Source: Craspedostauros australis
Taxonomy: Eukaryota > Bacillariophyta > Bacillariophyceae > Mastogloiales > Achnanthaceae
Assembly: GCA_026770025.1 (NCBI GenBank)
Contig: JAMXDE010000009.1
Location: forward strand, 62,001 to 126,000
DNA length: 64,000 bases
Direction: 5' to 3'
How positions within the stretch are numbered: the first letter of the stretch is position 1; each line of letters starts with the position of its first letter. The position numbers were made by a program, and so were the translations under genes. A model generated the notes under the pieces. That model had not been told where the DNA came from. It saw nothing but the letters and a program-made list of their open reading frames with translations, and searched no databases. Positions 53,205 to 64,000 of the stretch are shown here, piece by piece.

Positions 53205-56200
53205 ATGCATAGCTGCGACAGCATGTGCGATGGAAGGAGACCAGCCGGTTCATTCAAACGCAGACGGCCAGGGATGGCGTCGCCTTTCACAGCATCATCG
53301 GCTGCTGTGCAAGCAAGGAGGTTTCCAACCAGCTCCATCAATGTGGAAGACAATGTTGCAGACAATCTGGAAGACATGGGAGCAGATGGTGATCGTGATG
53401 GCCGAACAGATGCAACCAACACTCGCAACCGCGGCCAGATGGATCATCACCAACGGCAACGCAGACACCACCCATCATCGCAATCGCTCAGTTGGTGGCT
53501 GGCCACGTTGCTAGTCTTGGCATCCTCGATATCATCTACGTCAGTATCTACGTCAATGCCATCGATACAGCTACTACCAATGAGCCTCTTGTTGGTGTTG
53601 CCAACAGCAGCGGCATTCACGCTTCCACCAGCTACCTCTCACGCGCGGTTGCGCAACACATGCTTTGTCGGGGTGCATATTGATGCCCAGCCGTGCTGGC
53701 GGTCTCAATCATCAACGACGCTGCGAGCTTCGCTGGCCTCGTCCACGCAGGGCCTTTCCAGGTATTATCAGAGCATGCTCAGCAGGAACATCGACCGCCA
53801 GCGCTTCGTCACTGGCAAGTACCCCATCATCGTCACCCTGCAGGAGAATCCGACCAGAAAATGGCTCAACCTCGGTCGACAGGCGAGAACTGCCACTCGC
53901 AAGGAACCTTTCCTTCGTGCTGGTGGTGGTGGTAACGTTGGCGACGCTTCATCCTCCCAGCCAGCTTCCTCTGCCGGCGTTGCCAACGGCGCCAGGAATA
54001 CCCACTCCATATCGACGTCCGAATTGCTCGTCAACGGCACGGCGGTCGACAAGTCGCTGGCCTCCTACTCGCGATTCCAATGGCTCGATGACGACGAACG
54101 CAACGAACTGCACGATCGTTACCGCTGCGTCAGCATGGAGCTGCTGGCCGAGATCAACGTTCCCAAACCAGGCTACGTGCAGATCCAAAAGGCCGACGGC
54201 GCGGGATCGACGGCCGCCGCCATGCGCAACACGCAATCGATGTGGAGGAATCCCTGGAAGAAGCGCCGTGCGCTCTACGAGAAGCTAGAGGATCTCCAAT
54301 TCGGCAATGCGCGGTATCAGGAGCGGCTGTGGGTCACGGGATTCACGTTGGCCAGTCGCAAGGGGATCCTGCGCAGCGTCGATGTCGCGGATGGTCATAT
54401 CGATACCATCCATCAGCGCAGCGAGTCCATGACGTTGTGGCCCAACGAAGTGCATGCTGTGCCGACCAATCTTGTCGAGCGCATACGTGTTAAAGGAAAC
54501 GGGGCAGCGTCGCAACATGCACAAACGCATGGCTATGATCATCATGATGAATCGCAACTCTACGTTACGGGCATGTCGCATGATCAGACTCATTCTCCAT
54601 CTCAACCTTATGCGTCCCATCAACGACATTCTCAAGCAGCGTTCACATCGCTGTCATCGCCGTTGCAGTCAAGCGTCATTGAGGAACATGCCGTTCGACC
54701 AACGGCAACATCATCAAAGTCCATGCCGACTCCAACTCGTACAGCAACAACAACCAAAGCATATGCTGCGCAAGGTTACGACGATGCGTTGCTGGTCAGC
54801 GATGGATTTCTGGTTCCTGGCAAGGATCGGGGCGGGATTTACGTCGTCAAGAATCCATCCAACGTCAAGACGGAATGGACCATCTGCCTCACGGATCTCA
54901 CCAGCGAGAATCGATGGTTTTATCACAGGTACGTTCGAGTGCAATGGGCGGTTGATGCGATGGCGCGGCGTGAATTGAACTGGACTGGGATTAATGGAAC
55001 TGGGAAGAGACGGACGATGACACTGAACTGCAGTACGCATGCCAAACTCCACATCACTCCCTGACACCGCACCTTCCTCTTTCCCCGCCTATCATTCGGA
55101 CATGCCTATCATCCAAACTTCATTGCGAATCACACCACGCAGAGCCGTCTGGGTCGATCTCACAGGCGACGGCCGCCAATCTATCCTCACCGCACGTGCC
55201 AAGCTTCGCAAGGTCACAACCAGTGTGGATGATGGTGCGGAGAGCCCAAAAGCCCAAACGACCTCCACTACGGAACGTCCGCGGAACGGTGAGCTGGTGT
55301 GGTTGGAAATGCCTGAACCCCACAGCTTTGATAAGGCGACTGGAACCCCGCTGGATGAGGACGGGACGCCGTTTGATCCGTTCAGTGCGCGGCATCTGCC
55401 GTGGAAGGAAAGGTGAGCGTCATATAGTCGATAATGTCATGTCATGCCGTGCCATTGTGTTGTGTCATAGTGTTGATCCGTATCGTCCTTTGCAGTTCTT
55501 GATTGGTGACGACGCATTACTATATGAACATCGCAATCTTCAGACCATCCATGGGGCTGTCAACCAGAACCTCACTACGAGCACCATACCGCACACTGCG
55601 CACTGTACGCCAACTCACAAATGCAATCTTGTACAATACTCTTGAACTCTCACATGCTTCGTACTTCATACAACGACGACGGCGGCGACGACTGTTGCTG
55701 CTACAAACTGTACACTGCGCAATGCCTATTGCCTTATCTTCAATCCACACAGAGTGCTCGCGGTGGGACCTGATGTCATGTTCAACGTGGCTGACATGGA
55801 CCCGTCGGACGGAACGATCGAAGTGATCGCCAGCCAATTCTTCGACAAGAAGGTGACCTTGCACTCGATCCAACGCGGACCCAGTCCCAAGGTCGTGTTC
55901 TCTCGCATCATCGACGATCGATGCGGCGCTGCATTTGGTGGCATCCTTGCGGATCTGGATTGCGCAGGCGTAGACGGTCGAAGCGCACAAGGGACGTGGC
56001 CGGGAACCGCTCTGCAAAGCCAGAGCAACAATCGTGCCATCGTCATCGATTCGGGCAGCACGGTGCCTTCCGTGCAGCCAGGCGATTCGTTTTCCCATGT
56101 GCTGGTGACGAGCCATGAATGCAACTACGCCGAGACCGCCATCGACGGCACGGAGTCGTTGGAGGCGAAGTACCGCCGGCTGGAACAGAGACAGCGGGAA

Positions 56201-56794
56201 CTGCAACAGCAGCTGCAGGAACAGAAATCGCAGGACGCTTCGCAGAGTTTGGAACCTGACGAGGCGGACATCAACACCGGCGATGCTGACACGGGCGAGG
56301 ACAATGCCGTGATCGATGGTGGTTCCTTGTTCGCCTACAAGGTCCCGACCGGCAAGCCGGCAGCGTGGAAGACGGAACCGTGGATCCGCACGACTGTCGC
56401 AACCGGCTTCAAGGTGGACGGGCAGCTTTGGAACATCATCAACCCCGGCGCACCGGGCTTCGTGTACACCTTCCACGCACGCAAGCAGGATGCCCAGCAA
56501 CGCAAGCAGACGCAGCGCCCCATGATCGCGGTCGCAGGCGATTGCGCCGAGTCGGCCTACGTGTTCCGTCCCGAACGGCACGCATCGGACGGCGAGGGCA
56601 GCACGTTCGATCGAGCTGCGCAGTACAAGCTGATGTGCGAGATCAAATGCGGCGCCACCGTGGGCAGCATCGGGATCGGGTACGAGGATCTGTGCGACGT
56701 GGAGCAGGAGTCCGGATACGCGAAGCTGTACATTCCATGCTACGAGAAGGACAAGATCTTGGTGTTTGCCATGGGAAGCGGTGAGGATGTCTGA
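53205..56794 (+). CDS. Secretory/plastid-directed FG-GAP-like protein (three exons)
   Basis: Exons are 53205-54928, 55143-55412 and 55753-56794. Introns 54929-55142 (GTACGT...ACGCAG) and 55413-55752 (GTGAGC...CACACAG) both interrupt after two bases of an Arg codon. The product is about 1011 residues. The start is uncertain: Met118 (53556, MPSIQLLPMSLLLVLPTAAA) would place a signal peptide just before the plastid-type junction AAA/FTLPPA. The body has calcium-binding-like FG-GAP motifs: VWVDLTGDGRQSILTARA, FNVADMDPSDGTIEVIASQF and GGILADLDCAG, each with a D-x-D/T-x-D-G core, as in beta-propellers. Gln/Glu-rich coiled stretches lie around 55753+400. It ends in IPCYEKDKILVFAMGSG. Function unknown. 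Confidence 0.72.
54929..55142 (+). other. Intron 1 of the FG-GAP-like gene
   Basis: 214 nt, GTACGTTCG donor and CACCACGCAG acceptor, phase 2. Excision joins WFYH-R to AVWVDLTGDG. Confidence 0.8.
55413..55752 (+). other. Intron 2 of the FG-GAP-like gene
   Basis: 340 nt, GTGAGCGTC donor and ATCCACACAG acceptor, phase 2. Excision joins PWKE-R to VLAVGPDVMF. A small internal exon cannot be excluded. Confidence 0.75.
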
Positions 56795-59133
56795 TGCGCC
56801 GTTCCATTTGGTTGATTGACCAATTGGTCGATGTGCCTCTCCGGCCAGTCAACCTCCTCATCAGCGACGGCTCGAATGCTGATCATTGAATGACCAACCA
56901 ATAGTACCAACTCATACGACTATGGATGAGCACAAGAACACCATACCAGTAGGAGCGGCACACTCTCCATGGTGGAGTGTACACGATAGAATAATAGAAT
57001 AGAATAGATCGCAGAGCACACGCTGTCAAGCCTCTCGGATCTCCCAGATCGTACGACCATGAGTCGCTGTGAGTCGCTGTGAGTCACCATTGGAGGAGGA
57101 CCAATACCAATGCTGGAGTGATGGTACGGTTGCCCATGGGCATGGCGCCATACGTGCATTGGCCCAAGGGGTCCCTCCATGGGTTCTACGGGCGATGGCA
57201 TAGGTTGTCCTTGGACCTTGAAGCTGTTTCAAATGGTGGTGCCCATGGGCGTTTACTCTCTGGAACGAACTGGATTGACTTGAATGGAAGAGGGTCGGAT
57301 CGAATTGAGTTCGCGGGAGCAGCGAGTAGCACAATGATTGAGACATGTTTGGGACAGCCCTCTCCCGCAACACAGTGAACCATGTTCTTGCTCACACACA
57401 CATACCTGCAGAGAACATCCGTGGAGTATGAGGTCTTGGTTGGAAGCCATCCCACCAGAAGGATCTCCTGGTTAGCACGAATCATTCTTGGCGCGAACGG
57501 GTGGTTGCTGTTTATTCGTGAGGGCGCAGATGACGATGATGACGATGACGATCCTGACCCTGCTGCCAAGGAGAGCGGCGAAGACGGAAGCTGGCGGGCG
57601 AAAGGAGGAATTTGGGCATTTGTTTCGGCGACGGCAGTTTTCTCGGTCGGTCGGTGGAATGGAAAGGTGTCACGCCGATTGGATCGTGGTCTTCGGCCTA
57701 TCTTCGTTGTACCTTCGGGATGCGGAATAGTGATTGGATACCCGTTTGTACGTGTCGTGCATTTAGCCGGTGCAACACAGCGGAGTGACTGATTGAGGAA
57801 TCTTGTCGGGAATCGTGCGGCGTGTCGAGGTCATCCCCATAAGAGAAGGGACGAGCAATTTTGTCGCATTTGTTTGGTTGCGTTATGTACGAAACGTGAT
57901 ATGAATGCCCGGGGTATTGAAATGCTATTAATAATTAGTATCATTGTGAAGCCAATAACGTTTGACGTCGGTCATTGGCCTCCATATATGTTGGGCGTGG
58001 GTTCTTAACACGAAGTGAAAACGCCTTGGGGATGAAACCTTCGGCGCAGCGAAACACTTGCATGTGACACCGCCAGGTTTGACACGTTACGCTCCGAGGC
58101 ACGTAGACTGTGTACCACACATGCGCGTACGGATCCGAGACAGGTACAGCGGCGGCATTCCGCACGAAAAAGACGCAAACAGCACGAACCGCGGGTACAA
58201 AGGCGATTGGGTCAATCGCGACAAAGGATACAAACAGCGATAGCCGTGATGCGTGGTAAAAACAACACGAGGACAAAACGAGACCAAAGCGCGAAACAGA
58301 GGGTGTCAAACAGACGGAGACGCCACGGAGACTCGTGCGAACAGGGGGACAACGCGTGAGCACGAGGCAAAACCGGTGGCGACAATTGCGGCAACAGCGC
58401 GCGCAGAGCAACCGCAAGAGAGGAACAGCGCAGCAGAACAGCACGATTATTTGTGAAGCCGGCGTTGCAATCCCGTGGTTGTGTTGGTGCTGTGGCACTA
58501 GTACGGGCTAGGAGTACGGCAATTACCCGCACAAGCACCTCACGCAGTGATACCACACGAATCGAAAGCAAGGCACACTGCTTTTGAACGGACAGCTTGG
58601 AGCAACTCTTCGCGTCCTCTCACGCCATCATCCTCGACAGTATCAACAACAACAGCAACAACGACATCCACATTCACTCACACGCAATTAGACATAGCCA
58701 GACACAGGCACAGGCACAAGGAACAGACAGCAGGAACAACAACAGCACCAACAGCAAGACAGCAAGACAGCAAGAAGGCAGCAAGAAGAGGCACTCGTGA
58801 CAAAGAGGAAGACAAAAAACTCAATCCGCAAGACTTCCCAAGACGCTGATCATCGATCCACCAGGCGATCGGGACAACAAGCCATACAACGAGCCATACA
58901 ACAAGTCATACAACACAACAACCAAGGCAGCAATCAAAGCAGCAATCAAAGCAACCAACAAAGGCGGTTCAAACGGATCGATTGTGCTGTGTGGTTGATT
59001 GAATGATTGATCCATTGATTGGTTGACCCAAAAGACAGCAGAGCAACCATTGCAACAGAGCAGAGAGAAAGAGCAGAGCATAGAGAGAGCAGAACACAAG
59101 TCAGACCCCCGCTCTCAGCACAAACAACATCTG
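56795..59133. other. 2.3-kb intergenic interval, no supported gene
   Basis: Contains ATAGA repeats (about 56990-57005), three near-copies of GAGTCGCTGT (57062-57085) and repeated GCCCATGGGC palindromes (57131 and 57240). A 136-residue frame (57382-57792) includes an Asp run but has no domain or signal, so it is not called. 58620-58800 is a CAA/CAG-rich likely 5' leader of the next gene. Confidence 0.45.
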
Positions 59134-60810
59134 ATGGAGTCTCCAAACGGCAGACGCGTGTCTTTCGCCAAGTCGCGCAAGGTGAAGGTGTATCCCAAGG
59201 TGAAGCGCAGCGAGTTCGTCAAGGTCTGGTGGACGCCGGAGGACTACAACACCTTCCGCAACGAGTGCCAGCAGACCCTGTTCCTCGTGGAGAAGCGCCA
59301 GCGGCAGAAGGAGCAGCACCAGGAGAAGCGCCAGTCCGTGCTCGACAGCAAGGGCACCTTCAAGCTGCACAGGTTCGGCCGTCGCGGCAGTCGCAACCTC
59401 TCCAGCGACGACCATGCTGATCATGGCGATCAAGACGACCACGCGGAGCACTGTTGCGATGACGACGATGATGATAGTATGATGGGCAGTCTAGACCTCA
59501 ACAACAGCAGAGACAACAACAGCACGAACTCCTTCGATCGAGACGAGGACGTCACCTACACGATACGCGGTCTGGAGTCCTGGCCAAGCGAGCTCTTCCA
59601 GGCCAGGCAGCGCAAGATCAGGCGGGTGGTCAGAGACGTTCTCACGGAGCAGCAGAACCAGATGCATCTGGGGCGCAGGGAGGACGACCGGATAGCGCAG
59701 ATCCTCATCACGGTCTCGCAGCACGACGTCTTCCAGGCGCACATGCTGGGATTGGCGGACGAGGAGGAGGCCTGGGCCAAGGCTCAGGATGGGTCCAGAG
59801 CGGCTGACGAGGACGAGGAGGACGGCGATGAAGAAGACTACGAGGATGAAGCCAGCGACTCCGCTTCCCAATCCAACATCAGCGCCAAAGGCAGCACCAA
59901 GGGCAGCAAAGGAAAGAAGAAGAAAAAGAAGCCCGAGCGCAACACCAGCGGCAACAACCGATCGAGGAAGATCACAAAGACGGTGGACTCCAGAAGGAAG
60001 CTCCTGCAGCAACGGATAAAGAATGGCTCGCAGCACACCACCAACACCGCCACCTCTGCTAACTCAGACTCCCATCAGAGCTCCTTCGCATCCTCCAGCA
60101 ACAACAGCAGTAGCAGCCTCAATTCATCCTCCTCCTCCATCTCCCACACCCTCCTGCCACCCTACCAGCCAGCAACTCCAACAACAACGGCAACAACGGT
60201 ACCACCCAAGTCCGTCTCCACATCCAGATCGGGCTCCAAATCGTCGAAGGGCAGCAAGGCAAGCTCCGATTCCACTTCTGCATCGTCATCCTCCAAGACG
60301 CGCAAGAAGCGCACGAACCCGCCAGTGTCACCCAAGAGCGCAAACCAGAGCGGCAAGACCCGCCAAAAGAAGAAGGCTTCATCCCTTCTCGGTGGTCCCA
60401 ACCCTGCTGCATCATCGACAACAGTGCGATCGCTGGTCAACGCAAAGCAGGCAGCCCTCAGCGACTGTTCTTCTGTTACCACAGCAACAACAGCCAGCTC
60501 TTCTGTTGCCGGCTCCCTCTCTTCGCACTCCTCCAGGCGGTCAAGGAACAGAACACCAGCCGCGGGTGTTAGCGACGCGAATGCCAATGCAGCACGACAG
60601 ACTGCAACGCGTCCCAGAGCCTCCAGGCGGCGACGCGAATCCAACAACGAAGGCGGAGCGGAGGCACATCCGCTCAAGTCCAGACTGCAGCAGATGCGTC
60701 TGGGTCGCCACTTTGCGCGCAACACACCTGTCAAGACACGCACAAGGCGCGGTGGTGGCAAGTCCGACGAACATTCCGTCACCAGTTACCAGACTTTGCA
60801 GACTCTCTAG
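59134..60810 (+). CDS. Diatom-type RGLE-family protein, unknown function
   Basis: 558 residues from MESPNGRRVSFAKSRKVKVY; the frame is open 37 codons upstream but that part is Gln/Glu-rich leader-like sequence. The start VSFAKSRKVKVYPKVKR, then FVKVWWTPEDYNTFRNEC, and the later block TYTIRGLESWPSELFQARQR followed by VVRDVLTEQQNQ and DDRIAQILITVSQHDVFQAH match a recurrent stramenopile protein pattern: VSF...V-x-V, WY/WW-x-x-E-(D/E)-(Y/F), RGLE, then a helix with a repeated I-A-x-x-x-x-x-x-S core. The family is expanded in diatoms and, as far as I know, has no assigned role. The C-terminal half is Ser/Lys/Thr-rich, low complexity, with basic patches that could be nuclear signals. Confidence 0.75.
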   Translation: MESPNGRRVSFAKSRKVKVYPKVKRSEFVKVWWTPEDYNTFRNECQQTLFLVEKRQRQKEQHQEKRQSVLDSKGTFKLHRFGRRGSRNLSSDDHADHGDQDDHAEHCCDDDDDDSMMGSLDLNNSRDNNSTNSFDRDEDVTYTIRGLESWPSELFQARQRKIRRVVRDVLTEQQNQMHLGRREDDRIAQILITVSQHDVFQAHMLGLADEEEAWAKAQDGSRAADEDEEDGDEEDYEDEASDSASQSNISAKGSTKGSKGKKKKKKPERNTSGNNRSRKITKTVDSRRKLLQQRIKNGSQHTTNTATSANSDSHQSSFASSSNNSSSSLNSSSSSISHTLLPPYQPATPTTTATTVPPKSVSTSRSGSKSSKGSKASSDSTSASSSSKTRKKRTNPPVSPKSANQSGKTRQKKKASSLLGGPNPAASSTTVRSLVNAKQAALSDCSSVTTATTASSSVAGSLSSHSSRRSRNRTPAAGVSDANANAARQTATRPRASRRRRESNNEGGAEAHPLKSRLQQMRLGRHFARNTPVKTRTRRGGGKSDEHSVTSYQTLQTL

Positions 60811-63800
60811 AGAGCAGCAGCAGCACTGCCCACACCATACAATAATAGAGCATCATACGATATCCAACAGCATAGCAGGTTCGTTCTTCCAGAGGATGCC
60901 TCGGTGACCGATTCTCCTGCGAAACTTGCATCGCACAAACCTCGCCAAACGTGAGGATGTAAACTGCGCCGCTCAACACACAAGACATTGGTGTTGGGCC
61001 TCTTGGTTAGAGTGTGTTGTCAATTGCATTCTCTCCACTTCTCATCGTTTTGCCAAACATTTACGTTATTGGTCATTGCATCTCCCGGTCTTTCTTTGCA
61101 CATGAACCGACAAGACTCTGGGAAGTGGCGATTGGGAATCACCTCGATGCGCAGAGGCATGCAGAGCAACCCACGTGACACAACATGCAATGCAAGATAT
61201 TATACTATCACATGTTACAAAGAGGTCAAAGGCGTTGCCAGGTCATCGATTCAGACCATAGATGCAAGACGAGAGCGAGGGTGGAACAGGCACCCGCTCT
61301 GATTACCTATGGCATGCTTACCACATCAACATTGGCTGGTTTCCAAACGAAGGCGCAACATCCCGGCCCTGTAACATTATATTTTTCATGTGCAACGAAC
61401 AAATGGAACAGATTGCGACCTCGAGCCACTTCTACCATACATGACGCAAGAAAGGTGAGGGAAGGAACCGGCGGTCATAAATCGGGGGCAGTCGTTTCAA
61501 AGCACCCCACCAACGCAAGAGACAAGCCAAAAGAGGCAATAGACAAGCCTCGTTTACATTCGGTTCCCACCAGCTCGTATCCGATTCACACGTCTTTTTG
61601 GTTCGTTCACATTTTGTGATCTCATCATGTTCTCTTTGCCTTCGTTACGATGCGAGTCCGAGGTTTCGCCTCGATGACCATAGTGGGGTACTGGCACGGC
61701 AGGGGGCATTGCTCGATTAGTCCTCTACCCTGCTTCACATCGCTTTGGTCAGCCACCATGGAAGTGCGCATTATGGGTGTGAGAGCGTGCCCGCCCAAGC
61801 TCTCTATCGTACCACTGCCCTGCTGTGTGCAATTGAAATTGCAGCGCTCCGACAGTCCTTCTGGGCTACGAGTATGTACGAGTGTAGCATCGAGGTCACA
61901 CACCATGGAATATCCTGCATGCAACCGCAGCGACGCAAGAGCGAGAGACAGATGGTGACCATCGATGTTGTTGTTGCTGCTTGCTGAGGCGAGAGTTGCT
62001 GCGGATGTCGACGGCTCACTGTTGCCATTGAACATGTGTTGTTGGTTGAAGTCGGCAACTCCATCAGGCACAAGCACGGAGACGAAGGCTGCCCAATAGC
62101 TGGTACTGGTGTTGTGTTCGTGTCTGTCGCAAAGCCGTGAATAGGGATACAGGCTACATGACGCATCCTCCGCACGAGCCAACCGCACGAGCCACCCTGC
62201 TCTGCGAAGTGAGTGTTTGTGGTAGCTGGTTTTGGTGATTGGCCTTCCTTTGGCCGTCTCCCATGTGTCCACATGGACATTGGCACAAGGACAATGGCGA
62301 TGACAGAATCCCCGCATCTCGCGGCATACAGCACGTGTTCCCATTTGCGGTGTCCATTCACTTCCTCCACCCTTCTCCCTTTCCTCCGTCGCGATGTCGC
62401 ATGTTGCGTGCAGTGGCACGACAAAGAGAGAGAGAGAGAGAGAGAAAGCAATGATGCGGGTCTCCATTGGCATTGGCATCGGCATCGAGTGCTGACGTGA
62501 GCACCAACGCCTGTCTCTCCGCGTGGACGTATTAGTACGTGGTTGCATGGACTCTCCAGCCTTGTGGTGACAGGTGCCGGTTTTGTTGCCGAACCAACGA
62601 AAGCTGCGATGATGCCACCAATTCCGAACAATCAGAACATCACTACCGCGCAGAATGTCAGAACTCCAGGACGCGGGATTCACACAAGATCGCTTCGTGT
62701 GCCCATTCTGGCGGCGATGTTGAAGTGGAGAATTTGAAGTCGTGTTTCAAATGACATAGTTCTGTGTCCCACAAGGACATGGAGGAATATGGAATCGTGA
62801 TTCACCAGCTCGGAACATAAATAATGCGTGTTCGGTTAATTCTTCACAAGCCGACCGAACCACAGATGATGACTTTCGTGAAACAGACCAAACTCGCTTT
62901 GTGTGCGAACTGAGACGTGGCCTTGATGATGATAGCACTCGTACAACGCCATGAGGTACGAACATTCGTACGATCTCTTTTTCCTTCTGCGTGATGTCGT
63001 GCTGTGTTGTGTTATGTGGAGTTGTTGCAGCGCTGCGTCGTTGCGTCGTACCAACGGGCGCTCCATGCAGGAAGACAAGTTGCGTCATGTAAAGTGCGCG
63101 CAGGCAGGCTGGCGGGCAAACGAGTGGACAAGAGAGAGTTCGTTCGAGAGATGGCGAGGAGAGGATCCAATCAAGCCTGGATGGGCGCGTCGTGTTCGAG
63201 TCTTCCTGTGCACACTTGCACCTAGAGTATTGACATGCATTTGTATGTGCTTGCGTGGTACAAGCTCCCGATACTCCTTCTCTTTCTCCTTTGGACACTC
63301 GCTCCAAACTCCGCCCACAACCTGCAATGCCAAATGACATCGCTGCTGTGGCAAAGAGAGAGGAAAGAAAGAGAATGGCCCTGCACGCGAAATGCCTCGG
63401 CTTTCGCTGGTTCATTCTTCGGTACCAGAAAGTATCGCGTTTTGGGGAAGGGAGATCACGATGAAGTGGAAGTACCCACAGAAACACGACAGCAAAGGTG
63501 CATCGGAGACTCTCACTCATCGATGACATGGAACCTTTCCATGCGCTGACAAGAAGGCATCACTCGTGCGGGTTGGAGAGGAATGGGAACTGTGCTGTCC
63601 AAACCAACGGGGAGAGCATGCATTGTGAGTGTTAGCAACACAACCCAACGCCCAACACCCAACACCCAAGACTTGTCCTCTGTTGCTATCACCCCCAACC
63701 ACACCTTCATCCCTCAACGAATGGGCTCCCGCTCCCATAATTTGCAAACGCAGCGCTCGTATGAGCTGCTCCTCCACATCCCACTCTCTCTATCTCTCTG

Positions 63801-64000
63801 GAAGAGCAGAACCAGCCCACATCAGTCCAGCAGCTGTGTGTGGCGCCGTCACGCCTCTCTATCATTCCAACGAGCCTGTTCCGTCCCGTTCCGTCGGATG
63901 GCAACCCGTTCATTCACGGAACCAGTACGATCTGTTATCATTGGTACGAAGCATTGGGCACAAAGGCGTTTATCATCGTGCATCCTGGTATCATCCCGAT
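60811..64000. other. 3.2 kb to window end, no supported gene
   Basis: Contains the GA repeat at 62425-62445. Overlapping frames of 250-350 residues occur on the minus strand (61625-62683, 61804-62631, 62747-63529), but two overlap in different phases, cross the GA repeat and lack domains, signals or good splice sites. No RNA gene is recognised. Confidence 0.45.
62425..62445. repeat. (GA)n microsatellite
   Basis: About ten GA units in non-coding sequence. Confidence 0.9.

Noticed and set aside
57382-57792. 136-residue plus-strand frame with an Asp run
   Set aside because: No domain, signal or splice support; the Asp run comes from a GAT/GAC repeat.
61625-62683. 352-residue minus-strand frame
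   Set aside because: It runs across a GA microsatellite, overlaps a second long frame in another phase, and shows no domain or usable signal.
62747-63529. 260-residue minus-strand frame near the window end
   Set aside because: Biased composition, no domain, opposing frames of similar length on the plus strand.

Overview
The window reads as nuclear DNA of a photosynthetic stramenopile, most likely a diatom. Genes sit on both strands and are separated by 0.4-3 kb. Introns are sparse and of GT-AG type. Several proteins carry an N-terminal signal peptide followed by a Phe-centred cleavage site (AAAFQAPPAF, TVAFSPLSP, TAAAFTLPP), the bipartite signal that sends proteins into a secondary red-type plastid. 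A helicase-associated-domain protein and a member of a large diatom-type family with an RGLE block point the same way. No species is assigned.

Layout. 0-13 kb: a RING/TPR/J-domain protein (-), a long promoter or UTR interval, a plastid-type MATE transporter with one intron (+), about 3 kb without a firm gene, and a low-complexity acidic/basic protein (+). 13.5-17.1 kb: a three-exon conserved-looking membrane protein (-) and a PDZ-like protein (+). 17.6-23 kb: a Cys-rich secreted, probably GPI-anchored surface protein (-) and a disordered protein (-). 24-28 kb: a 1240-residue protein joining an RNase-H1-type hybrid-binding-like domain, an AT-hook and three helicase-associated domains (+).

28-34 kb is a gene-poor zone with two broken Ty1/copia fossils in opposite orientation and a short 11-bp tandem repeat between them. 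34.6-35.6 kb carries a GNAT acetyltransferase (-). 36.4-43.3 kb is a segmental duplication of about 1.9 kb. Each copy holds a plastid-targeted protein of unknown family, and the upstream ARM-like membrane gene is intact beside one copy and reduced to its 3' end beside the other. An unrecognised, interrupted open frame of about 1.6 kb lies between the copies.

44-52.5 kb: a type II membrane protein resembling glycoside-processing propeller enzymes (+), a tRNA-His(GUG) with a Pol III terminator (-), a DNAJC17/Cwf23-like J+RRM protein (-) and a NIPA/DMT-like transporter (+). 53-61 kb: a three-exon, secretory or plastid-directed FG-GAP-like protein (+) and the RGLE-family protein (+). The last 3 kb holds no gene I can support.

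The genes do not form one pathway. The recurring theme is import into the plastid or secretory system (MATE, duplicated pair, FG-GAP-like protein, GNAT, Cys-rich protein, type II enzyme), with housekeeping chaperone and RNA genes between them.
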